From Sialis fuliginosa (taxonomy: Eukaryota > Arthropoda > Insecta > Megaloptera > Sialidae), in the NCBI GenBank assembly GCA_961205875.1, contig OY540814.1, positions 26,790,151 to 26,854,150 of the forward strand: 64,000 bases of DNA, written 5' to 3'. Numbering within the stretch: the stretch's first letter is position 1; each line of letters starts with the position of its first letter. The notes beneath the pieces are model-generated. The model had not been told where the DNA came from. It did no database searches and saw only the letters and a program-made list of their open reading frames with translations. The position numbers and the translations under genes are program-made. Positions 1 to 10,918 of the stretch are shown here, piece after piece.

Positions 1-30
1 TTGCGAGGAAGCAAAACTATTATTTAATAA
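1..30 (-). repeat. Terminal scrap of the GCTTCCTCG-ended repeat
   Basis: The window opens with TTGCGAGGAAGCAAAA, the same junction seen at 5841-5857. A longer copy probably extends beyond the left edge. Confidence 0.35.
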
Positions 31-2438
31 TCGTAGTAGTAAGAACCGACATAATAATGTAAAATCCGACTTGAAGCAAAAAGTTTGCGAACTTTTTTTT
101 AAGTTATACAAATATAAACGAAACTAATAATTTCATTATATTGTTTTGAATTCGGTTTAATAAAAATAAAAGGCATAGAAAAACAATCTAACGATGTAAC
201 TAATATAATATTATTAATATTCATATATGTTAACACTCCTAATGTGTCGCCCCAATACGTTACCTATGATTCATGGTCTTCATGTTCGTCTTATACCTAA
301 ATGCTTTGATCGACCCAAAGCTAATCCTTTCCATCTCAGTGTCCATGTGTTTAGGGATAGTATTAAAAAAAAAAAAAAAAAAAAGAGATATATATATACA
401 AAATACAAAAACAATGTTAGTTAACCACACAATGGCTGTCTAAAGGAACCAGTCGGGTCCAAAGACATTTACATTTTAATAAAAAAAAAAAAAAAAAAAT
501 ATAGAAAATCGAGTAGTATCTACTTGTTTGCGACATTCGATTAAGTAGATCTATGCAAACATGCAAACTGAATTATCGATTGTAAACTTTCGCGGTTGTC
601 ATCTTGATTAAACGTGATGTTATCGAATTCTATCTCGCGTCGCATTTTGATTACACTTGACGTTTCGACTAACGTCTTGTGGTCTTCTGCATAAGTAAAA
701 TGAAATTGCGACGTGGGATAGAACCCCAAAAGCAACACGTTTAATCATATAAACTAAATCTAGAAAACAAGAAAGTTTCAGTGTGGAAGCTTAAAAAGTA
801 AACTTAGAAACTGTAGCTAGTAATAAATAATTTTGATTCATATTTTAATTTCCCCAGACAGTGTTTATTCTGGAAAAAGAAGCGCGTTTCAATTATATGG
901 GATTTTCTGGGCTTGAGAATGTCTAAATCGATTAATATTATGACAATAGCGTGATATGTTTTTGCAAACAGATTTCGAACAATGTCTTCTTGAATCCAAT
1001 GTTATATGTACAGTCGCTATGAGTGAACCAGGGCCGATTTAAGATAATAGAAATACTAGTAATTCTGTATGTGATATTTACATTCTTGTAAAATTAAAGA
1101 ACCACTTAAATTTTTCGAAAAAATTGCTCATTTTCAAAGTAATGCCGATAGGTCAAATATGATCCTTTTTTTACTTATAGGGTATGAAAATTGAAGAAAA
1201 TTTTATCTTCTTTTCGAATTAAGGGGTATTTTTGTGTTATTAAACTAATTTTTGTAATCAAACCGAGGTTTAATAAAAAATTAAAAAATAGATTTTTTTT
1301 TACAATTTTGAAAGTTACTCACTTTTTTTCCAAAATTTCAAGGTAACCATTTTGTAGGAAATTTTTTCAGCTTTAAAACGCTTTTTTCAAATTTGTTTTA
1401 TAGTTTTTATTTTTTTCGTAAGTGTATATACATATATAACATTTCTACACATCGCCGAAAATAATTTTTTGTATTTCTTTGGACTTTTTATAACTAATTG
1501 TAAAATCAACAAAAAAACTAACATATACAAAATAAAGCAATACTCTCCTTCTTTAAAATCCATTTTTTTTAAATTAAGATCCGTTAATTTGTTCTGAAAT
1601 TTTATGTATCTACGAAAAACCGCATAAAATTTCAAAATTTGCAATTTACTGCACTTACGTATTATAACACATTTCTCTTGGGTTTGATTGGTTTTAAATA
1701 TGAAGTATACGTTGCATAGTACCATTTTTGGAGGATAACCTCTCTTCTTATCAATGTAATCTTAATTTATATTGATGATTATACATAAAATTACTTAATT
1801 CCAGATATTCACTTGAATTGTATTTTTTAATGAAAACTGTAAAGTGTTTTATTAAAATATAAAGCGAATAAAATATGTATTCTATTCTATACATGAGGGA
1901 TACATATATGAAAGCTACAGTGAATTTATCAAATATCAGATCAGCTTTAAACAATGTATTTCGCCGATTAATATCATTTGGAACAAACAAAAATTTTTAT
2001 CAGGTACATTGATTGATGTATTTGAACATTGTACGATTTAGAAATAATTTTGTTATCCATTTAGATTTCAGTTTTGTTAAATCAATAAAAAATAATTGCA
2101 TATAAACATTATTTTTAAGTTGTAACGTCATAAAAATATCGTAAAAATTTTTTTCTGTAAAATGTCAAATGTAATGTAAAATTTTTGCTAGTAATTTCGT
2201 GTAATTAATAGACTAGCAACCAACTGTAACAACGTAACTGAAAGAGCAAGTAAATTAATAAAAGACGTAACATTTAGTGTGGGGGTGAACGAAACCATGA
2301 AAAGGTACAACTTCAAGCCAAGACCTTTCCAATGATACCTAACTTGTGTGCTATAGGGCACGTGGTCAGGGAAATATAGTGTCCACAAAATTTTTATTTA
2401 TGTCAGGGTTGGCCAACCTGACGCGTTCTTATGTGCCA
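31..2438. other. AT-rich DNA, no gene seen
   Basis: It holds an A20 run at 365-384 and an A18 run near 481-499. Otherwise it is unremarkable, with only short chance frames. Confidence 0.4.
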
Positions 2439-2699
2439 TACCAGGTTTTTTTTTAAACACTTTCCAGTGGATTATTTCCTAAATAACGAATTTTCAGAGA
2501 AAATGTTTCGTACAAAAGTTTCATGGTTTCGAGGGGGCTCAATACTGACAATATGGGTTGACCTTGAAAAGGTTACCTTAATAAGCTTTCAGGTTAAACT
2601 TTTCTTTTTCAAATCTAAATCTATATTTTTGTTGCAGATTCGTAATTTACGAGGAAATATAAGTAACTTTTACCTGAAACATTTTTTCTGAAAATGTCC
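2439..2699 (+). repeat. Dispersed repeat shared with 29.4 kb
   Basis: ATACCAGGTTTTTTTTTAAAC, GAATTTTCAGAGAAAATGTTTCG, CATGGTTTCGAGGGGGCTCAATACTGACAATATGGGTTGACC, and GTAACTTTTACCTGAAACATTTTTTC recur inverted at 29442-29698. Confidence 0.55.
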
Positions 2700-3331
2700 A
2701 TTTTTTATGATATGGAGCAAAACAAAGTAAAATTTCATTAGAACTGTCAGTGGGCTGTCATTTATATTTAACACTCCGAAGATAGCGTTAGATTAGCTTT
2801 TGATCGAAAGCAAATTCTTTATAATATCATGGTTTGATTTGCAAGTGATTTTTTCACCACTGGATTGTAGTCCCATCGCGTGGTTTTGGTAGAAGATGGG
2901 CCTAAGTAAACTTCAGATAGCAGGCAAAATGCAAGCGAACTGTTTTATTTTAAGACAAGGGTTTATGTTATTTGCGCCAAGTTTATAGGCGTTATCGTTT
3001 CCACGTTCATCTTGAAATGTGTACTTTGACAAACAAAGACTAAAAACGTGCTCTGAAAACTGTCAGACTTGAAAAATGGTGCTGCAATTGTTTATTCCAG
3101 AGTCTTGTTGTTTTGAGAGAAATATTGCGCATGTACAGAATACCACGCGGTTATTTTATTAAACGAAAAAAGGACATATAAATAAGGATTTTCAGGTTAA
3201 GAATTTTTTAAACCAGTATTGTTTTAATATCTAATGGAAAAATATTTTGTATCATACATAACTATAACCGATGTAGTAAAACCGGGTGTAAAAGTTCGTG
3301 TAGAAAGCGCTTCATAACCGACATAACTAAT

Positions 3332-3385
3332 CGGGTTTAGTTATGCTATTCCTCTTGCTTTACAGGAATAGCATAAGTAAACCGG
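3332..3385. repeat. Compact hairpin
   Basis: CGGGTTTAGTTATGCTATTCCT pairs with AGGAATAGCATAAGTAAACC (two mismatches) around a CTTGCTTTAC loop. Sequences just outside (GTAAAACCGGGTG, GTAAACTGC) hint it may be the centre of a larger degenerate inverted repeat. Confidence 0.4.
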
Positions 3386-4069
3386 AATAGATCAGGAATA
3401 AAAATGCGTGTAAACTGCATGGACATAGTTAAATCTATTTAGCCAACCTCAAAAAATATATGTATAGGGATGATTTTATGATTATTTATAAAAAAGCCTT
3501 ATCAGTTAAAATATGGTTAAAACACCTGAGACGAAAAAATGGAAAAAAACGTGACCCCATTTTTAAGGGTGTTGCACCACTTTTCGCTAGTCTGGTTTAT
3601 TTTTTTCGAATTCTCCGGTTCAAAATCTATAAGAATCAATCATAATAACTGTGGCTGATAAAATACATTTAAAAAGGTGTATTTCAAAATTTAAAAAATC
3701 GTTCCCATGGGACCTCTAGTAACACCGACCCTGCACACCTACGCGGGTATGTCTGTACCCCAACCAACTCTTCTGTAGAGGGATTACGCGCACCAAAGTT
3801 TCAATTAACTGTGATATATCTTTGGTAATCCTACTGTTGTATGTAATTGACTATATACGTATTGTTCTAACAACGTTGATTACATTGCAATCGATAAAGC
3901 TTACCCGAAGTGTAAACTGGTTATAGATATAATGCTGTAGGATACATAATGCTGCAATAACTGAGGCTTTTGCGGTCATATGGACTTTGAAGTGTGAATC
4001 GTTTTGTTTAATCAAACTAAAAAGCATTTCGTAAATGAATATTATAATTTTAAATGTATAAGGTACGAG

Positions 4070-4352
4070 CAGTGTTGAATTCAGAATTTATTCCGAGAGT
4101 GAAAATGTAAATTTTGAAAGGGGAAAATTTTGGATGAAAAAATTTCAACGTTGTCTTAAGCTAGTAGAATGTGAAATTATATTTAATCGACGTTTTCCTC
4201 CTTAAAAAAGCGCAAAAATCGTTCTCTAATAAAAGCTGAGAATATAATAAAAAATCATAACGTATGATTACGTATGTTATATTTTGGTCAGAGGGGGGGG
4301 GGTTACTTTGGAAGGAGTAAGACTCCCCCCAGTACTTCTAGATTCAACACTG
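4070..4352. mobile_element. Possible hAT MITE, CAGTGTTGAAT ends
   Basis: The ends CAGTGTTGAATTCAGAA and inverted CAGTGTTGAATCTAGAA match closely, and the 283-bp length suits a MITE. The flanking 8-mers do not match, so this is less certain. It contains a G10 run at 4292-4302. Confidence 0.4.
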
Positions 4353-5414
4353 ACTACTGGGCGTTCAGAAATTAATTTTACTCTTGTCGATGTCCGATGA
4401 TTTGGTTTAATATTAGATAAATTAACTATTTTTTTTTTTTAGAAAAACAATATAATGATACCTATAAGTATATTATCCATTATTATGATTAAAACTGAAG
4501 CTGTTTTTCATATTCATTAAAAATAAGGTGTAATTTTAATATTTACTACACTTATTTCTATTCCAACCGTTTTCATGCATCCTTTTTTTAAATTTAAAAA
4601 AATTAAAATTTACGCGTTTTTTTTTCTTCGATAAAATCTAAATAAATCTGTGTACCACTAGTTGAGAAATACTGATATAATTTATAAAAAAAAATCAAGA
4701 TAACGTTAACACCGAGTGAGCACGAATAAATATTTATTGTGTATTTAAATTTCAAATTTTAATCATGATATTCGTAAAATCAAAAATATAAAAATTAATC
4801 TACCTTTCATAAATTAAAAAATATTGAATAACATACGTTGATCAAGCATAAAATTAATAACTTTGTGAATAATAAAAATTAAATCATCTACACATATGTT
4901 TAAAAATTGTTTTCAGTTGAACGAACATAATACGAAATATGAACTCACATACATAAATATATTCAACATATGTAAATGCAGATAATGTATCGTTATAAAT
5001 TAGATTGAGATAAAATGAAATATAGCCACGAATGATACAAATTGTGTTTATTACATTTAGTATCTGATAATGTCAAACTATTTATTATAATTAGTTATCT
5101 CATAATTAGTACAGCTAACGTATTCGTAGGCTCTCAGAGTAAACTGCTGATTGTATAAACGTACATAAATTATTATGGAATTAATTGAGTTTTGATTTGG
5201 GTTTATTACTTTATTATTTATTTATTATCTAGAGTTGACAGTGAAAACAACAGCAATTTGTAAATCACTTTAAAAATATAATTAACCTAATGTCTTTGTC
5301 AAAATATAGGTAGGTTTCGCTTAAGGAATGAATATTGTTCTTGAAATTTTATGATTTACTTAATCAATTTTCGAATATTGTAGGTTAAAGTTAAGTGTCT
5401 TGACCCGAGACTCA

Positions 5415-5858
5415 ACAAAAATAAATTGAGATAAATCTTTGTATGGGAATATTTTATAACAAACGTTGTAGACCCATATTATTGGAAATTTAATGCTCTA
5501 CAAAAAATATTCTATAAAATTTTCACGTAACATGTGTCGTTCTTGAGATATCTTGAAAAAAAAATTGGGGTGTCACCCCTCCCCCTTACATACGATTTTG
5601 AAATGGGACCGTCCTCAAGTCAGACCAAGTTTCAATAATATCGGTTCAGTGGTTCATGAGTTATGCGTGTGACAAGGATTTAGGTGACGGACGGACACAC
5701 GGACACACAGACAGACAGATACGGAACGAAAAGTGTTTGCCTTGACGTGAAACAGATAAATCAATTTAAAGTTTTGAAATCGGAGAACATTTTTTTTGTC
5801 TCAATCTGAAACGATCACAAAGCTTCTCGTATCTTCGATATTGCGAGGAAGCAAAAAT
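5415..5858 (-). repeat. GCTTCCTCG-ended dispersed repeat, truncated copy
   Basis: Read on the minus strand it runs from CTTCCTCGCAATATCGAAGA through the GTCTGTCTGTGTG tract to ATTTATCTCAATTTATTTTT. The CGAGGAAGC-ended half is absent. Confidence 0.6.
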
Positions 5859-7169
5859 GTAATAAAAAAAATTACTCCACTCATTTAGATCTATCATTTG
5901 GCACCCCAACAAATCAATTGTTTGAACAATATATAATTTTAATTGATGTCTTAAATAGTAATAGATTTTCAAAAAAAAATTAACTCTTTATATAGGTGTC
6001 CTAAAGTCACTCCCAGCTTGTTACAATATATTTTATTTTAAATATTGAAATTTGTGAATCCTACAATTAGTCATTTAAATCTAAACAATTAGACCCTGAC
6101 GTAAGATATAAAAATCTCCAACTTATTGGTAAAATATTATAATTGGTAACTTATTAAGTTTTCGTTCGGCTTATATTATAAAAAAATTTCTAACGCACAT
6201 CGTTTAAAAAAGTAAGTATAAGTATTCACCATTCAAAATATCTTAACCAGCTGTTACTGCCCCTATGCACCCTTATCTTTTCTTTTTCGTATAAGTACCG
6301 ATTTAACAGAAACATAATATTTAATGTCTGATGTGCAGAAAGGATTAAATCGGGGTTTGAAATATATACTAAAATTTTATAATATCATATACGTAAGAAG
6401 CAAATGTTCGAAAATCGTGTCAGGAAATTAGAATTGAAAATATCTTAATATTTTATTGGAAAATTGTAGATAAAACTGGATTTAATATTTCAAATATACA
6501 GAGTACCTTTTAGAAAATATTAATGGCTTGTATTTAAATGCACTTTTTTTTAAATCATTGCATTAAAAATTTGGTAGTATGCACTTTGTATACTCGAATT
6601 TAAAAATTTATATTTTGCGAGACTGACATACCCTGGCTCCCTTCAAAACGATTAAATATTCGATTTATGCATAATTACTTTATGAATATATATTTTCGAA
6701 AAAAAAAATGTTTATTTTATTTTATTATAATTATAAATGAACTATGATTTTTATACTATCATTAAAAATTATATTTTCAGTGTAATTATTAATAACCCAA
6801 TATTAAATCGGAAAATGGTAACTGATTTACTTAATTCTGTTATTCTTATTGCTTGATTTTATTGGCTGATGAGTTTTGCATGATGACCAAACAAAAGATA
6901 AATGTATTTGATTTTTCTATGACGTCACGTCCCATGTTGTATTTTATGTGACGAGAATGAATTTTTAAAATCTACATAAATCAACGTGCGTAATTAAATT
7001 AGTATATTTTTCAGTGGAGTTGTTAGAATTTTTATGAGGGGGTTACTGCGATTTAATACCGTATTAAATGTGAATCTAATGTTGTAACTGAACTTTAGTA
7101 ATTGATTAATGCTGATTTCAGATCTGTTTTTATTTAAAATAGTATAACAAGAACCTACTTTCAGAATTC

Positions 7170-8064
7170 AATTTTAAGCACCTACTGAAATTTGTGGCAT
7201 TTTAACCAAAAGTCAAAAATAGCATTTAATATTAATTTACACGTTCAATTATAAAACTATAATACCTCTACGTCTTATTTTCTTGTATTTTAGTCGATAT
7301 TTGTATGACGAGTTGAAGTTCATTGTAGGAAATTTCACTAAAAAATTTCGAATTTTTGATTTCGTTAAAAGTATGTTTATTGTATAGAAAATGACGTGAA
7401 AAGTTGTTTGTTTCAAACCGCAGGTCTGTATCTCAAACCGTTCTCGAGATATAGCCTCTCAAAGTTTTAGTTTTTTCAAAATTTTGAAGAAAAATGGCCC
7501 TAACTTTTGAACGGATGGTCGGAATTGATTTTAGTTGACGGATTTGGAATCAGCATGTCAAAATCTATATAATGACATGTATAATACCTTAAAACTCGAA
7601 AAAAAAAATTTCGCGAAAAATCGAAAAAATTCAAAGGGGTATACCTTAAAAAAATGACGATTTTTGACCAAAAATTTTTTGTCGGATTTTAAAGTATTAT
7701 ACATGTCATTATATAGATTTTGACACGCTGATTTCAAATCCGTCAACTAAAATCAATTCCGACCACCCGTTCAAAAGTTATGGCCTTTTTTCTCCAAAAA
7801 TTTGAAAAAACTAAAATTTTGAGAGGCTATATCTCGAGAACGGTTTGAGATACAGACCTGCGGTTTAAAACAAACAACTTTTCACGTCATTTTCTATACA
7901 ATAAACATACTTTCAACGAAATCAAAAATTCTAAATTTTTTAGTGATATTTCCTGCAGTGAACTTCAACTCGTCCTACAAATATCGACTAAAATATAAGA
8001 AAATAAGACGTAGAATCATTGAACTAAAGCTGTTTCATAACTAGTTTTTTTTGATAATAGGAGT
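7170..8064 (-). mobile_element. hAT-type fold-back element, copy 1 (ends truncated)
   Basis: The core at 7267-8014 is a ~748-bp palindrome. TCTACGTCTTATTTTCTTG at the left is the reverse complement of the right end, and the arms meet at GGTATACC near 7638 with no loop. Outside the core, asymmetric arms match copy 2 (22 kb) in inverted orientation: AAAATAGCATTTAATATTAA at the left and CATAACTAG...ATAATAGGAG at the right. Both outer termini with the CAGTG ends are missing. The apparent reading frames beginning M-T-D-L-K-S-A are shadows of the palindrome. Confidence 0.65.
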
Positions 8065-9052
8065 TTAGTAGTTAGTATTCAAATAAAACTCAAATATAGT
8101 CAATATCTTTTTCTGAAGACGCCATACTTTACAAATGATGAACTGTCATATCATATCATTCACGTGGGTTATGTTTGATAGTTCTGAGCAGTGTACGAGT
8201 GAGAGAGAAAGTTATTTCCGTCTCATTTCATTAGATCGGTATTGTGATGGAAGGGGTACCCTGTATCTTCTAATTCTTAGAATTTTCGGTCCCGTAGCTT
8301 AGAACTTATAAGAGTCCTACTTTATACTGATTGTAATTTTTTTCTGACCCACCCCCCCTTCAGTATCTGGTCGCCGTGAAACACTAGATGTTATTCACAT
8401 CAAAAACTCTATGTTATATGAACAGAAAAACGGGTTTTTAACTGGTAAATACATTACAAATTAAAAAAAATATATATATATTTTAATTGCTTATTCAGGA
8501 CGATTTTATAATACGCAATAGAATTTTGAATCCTATTCGAAGTGTTACTTAAATTTAATATTTAAGAGAAGGATAATCTAATAAAGTAACACATAAGAAA
8601 GTTGTATAATAAAACCAATAATAATAGATTATTCGTTCCGTATTACTGAAATACAATATGCTATAAAGCAAGAACGAAATACTGCATGGGTTCGGCATTT
8701 CCTAGCGGTTCTTTTCACTAGTTTATTACGTTTAAAGCTTGTATTTGACATAAAAAAGTCGTTTTTGTCAGTTCGAAAATATTTACTACAATTTATGTAT
8801 GTACATTTCATTTGCTCTTGGATTTTTTTTTTCAATCATGAAATATTACATTATTATATAATACATATTAAATAAAAGAAGGAAGGAGCAAGACGTTTAA
8901 AAAACGATGTAAACTAAAGTACCTATTAATTGGAAAACAAAAAAAATCTAGTTAATTGTTTATAACATAACAATAAAATTACCAATTTAGTATAAAAAAA
9001 TATTATTCTTTGAATTTTTTTTTTGATATGAACCATCTTACTTGTACTTAAG
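8065..9052. other. AT-rich DNA, nothing supported
   Basis: Short chance frames only. GAGTGAGAGAGAAAG occurs at about 8201. Confidence 0.35.
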
Positions 9053-9104
9053 ATGTTTGGGCGAAGCTGGGTATTATATATGGATACCAGCTTCTCCCAA
9101 ACAT
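9053..9104. repeat. Compact perfect-looking hairpin
   Basis: ATGTTTGGGCGAAGCTGGGT and the inverse ACCAGCTTCTCCCAAACAT form a stem of about 20 bp with two mismatched positions and a ~10-nt AT loop. Pairing does not extend outward. It could be a microRNA-like hairpin or a tiny MITE. Confidence 0.4.
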
Positions 9105-9252
9105 AAAACATATATGTTCTATACGTAATTATAATCAGATATTAGTTAATTACAAAAATACAAACTGCAGTAGAATAAGCACTAGCAATTTCACACTAAA
9201 CAATCGACCAAACAAATATTTTAGTGAAAAATCAACTCTTGAATAACCATTA

Positions 9253-9450
9253 GGGTCGATCCAGACTCCAGACTATCAAGGCGGTCTCGGCCCAGTCTCG
9301 CTCCAATCAAACATAAATAAACAATAAACAATTAAATCATTCACACTATAGATATCGCTCAGGTCTCGGTCCAATCATGCTCCGATACAGTATTACTATA
9401 CAGAATATTTGACTGGAACGAGACCGGCTTGATAGTCTATAGATCGACCC
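9253..9450. mobile_element. PIF/Harbinger-type MITE (TTA duplication)
   Basis: TTA at 9250-9252 and 9451-9453 flanks GGGTCGATCCAGA...CTATAGATCGACCC. Inner inverted blocks GACTATCAAGGCGGTCTCG / CGAGACCGGCTTGATAGTC extend the match. 198 bp. A three-base TWA duplication is the PIF/Harbinger signature. Confidence 0.75.
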
Positions 9451-9984
9451 TTAAAGTGAGAAATAGTAAATATATCTAATAATAAAAAAAAGATTCTAAT
9501 TTTTATTTGTAGAAAATATCAGCAAATGAAAATACCTATACTTTTTAACAAATGATTTCGAATATAAAAAACCGTTGACACATCAATATAACAATATATA
9601 AGGTACAGCAAAATATCAATAATTAAGATAAAAGCCTTTACCCTCGAACTCCGTGTCCCTATCTTGTCCCCTCTCCTTCTTATATAATACTATATAATTA
9701 CTACATTACTATAATAGTTAGGTACTAATTTTGCTCAGTTACACTATAACTAGGAAAGTTTTAATCAGAAAATCAAAGAAAATCGTTCAATATACAGGAT
9801 GTATCAATAATGCGTACCTATTTCTTCGATATCTCCTTTCTTTTAATAGAAAAAAAATAACTTCTAATACGTGTACATAGTATATTTTTTTTAAATGTTG
9901 TAGGCATTGACAATATGTTTAGTTACGCCAATAATTTGAAAAATTTCGACTGTTTATTTTTTAGTGAACTTCATACGTAGGGAA

Positions 9985-10187
9985 TTAAAAAGGGCCCACG
10001 GTTGGCCCAGGCTTGCGCCAATGTTAGCTAACACTAGACCAAAATACAAATGATAACTTTGTTCAAGACTCGGCCAAGGCTTGTCGTACCAAGGCTGGCC
10101 CAGAGTTGGCCCAATCTTGGGTAAAGAATAGGTGACCCAAAGCTCGATATCTGGCAATCCAATATTGGGCCAAATTTGGCTGGGATT
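9985..10187. repeat. Cluster of TTGGCCCA-like motifs
   Basis: GGGCCCACGGTTGGCCCAGG, GGCTGGCCCAGAGTTGGCCCAATC and ATATTGGGCCAAATTTGGCTG repeat GGCCCA/TGGGCC about every 10-20 bp in a 200-bp GC-richer block. It is probably a mobile element remnant. The minus-strand frame through it is repetitive and not gene-like. Confidence 0.4.
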
Positions 10188-10223
10188 TTCTACATGAGTC
10201 GTTTTAGCTTCAGAAAATATTAT

Positions 10224-10918
10224 CCCGGGAAAAAATTTCAGATCTGAAGTGATCTCGGTTGATCTTCATTTTGGAACAAATCAGATCTTTGTAGATAAAT
10301 AAACTTTTGTCTACCTTAAATAACAAATTAATACAAATATACTATACCTTGTTTATAATTTAATCAATTAAAAAAAAATTGCACAGAAACGTATTGAATG
10401 ATATTTGAGGCCCGTGTATTAAATTAATAAATAAATTCACAACACACTCTCTGTCACAGATGAAGGGTTGTAATTGGTCTCATTCGATCCAGCGGGAAAA
10501 ATATTTCGGGATACTAGGTGAATTTTTCTCTGTTTCGCTACTTATGGTATTCATTGTAGAAAATCGTAAATATCTCGACTCCTGTGCTAGATAGAGGGTT
10601 GTTTTGCCCCGCACACCCCTAGTATCCCGAAGTATTTTTCCCGCTGGATCGAATGAGACCAATTACAACCCTTCATCTGTGACAGGGGGTGAGTTGTGAA
10701 TTTATTTATTAATTTAATACACGGGCCTCAAATATCATTCAATACGTTTCTGTACAATTTTTTTTTAATTGATTAAATTATAAACAAGGTTTCTATATAG
10801 GTAGTATATGTGTATTTGTTATTTAAGGTAGACAAAAGTTTATTTATTTACAAAGATCTGATTTGTTCCAAAATGAAGATCAACCGAGATCACTTCAGAT
10901 CTGAAATTTTTTCCCGGG
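10224..10918. mobile_element. CCCGGG fold-back element, copy A
   Basis: The ends are CCCGGGAAAAAATTTCAGAT and its inverse. The inverted arms run about 290 bp each (TTGATCTTCATTTTGGAACA, ATTGAATGATATTTGAGGCC and CATTCGATCCAGCGGGAAAA all recur inverted) around a ~110-bp centre at about 10511-10620. Flanks give at most a 2-bp (AT) duplication. No transposase frame is present. Confidence 0.7.

Larger units (their letters stand above)
2700..7169. other. AT-rich DNA outside listed elements
   Basis: Apart from the 3332 hairpin, the 4070-4352 MITE and the 5415-5858 repeat, I see no gene or structured feature. A palindromic ATGACGTCACG lies at 6919. Confidence 0.35.

Noticed and set aside
7558-7746. 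Recurrent 62-71-codon frames starting M-T-D-L-K-S-A at 7.6, 22.4 and 48.6 kb on both strands
   Set aside because: They are produced by the palindromic core of the fold-back element, appear on both strands of the same DNA, and are rich in F/K from A/T tracts. They are not a gene family.
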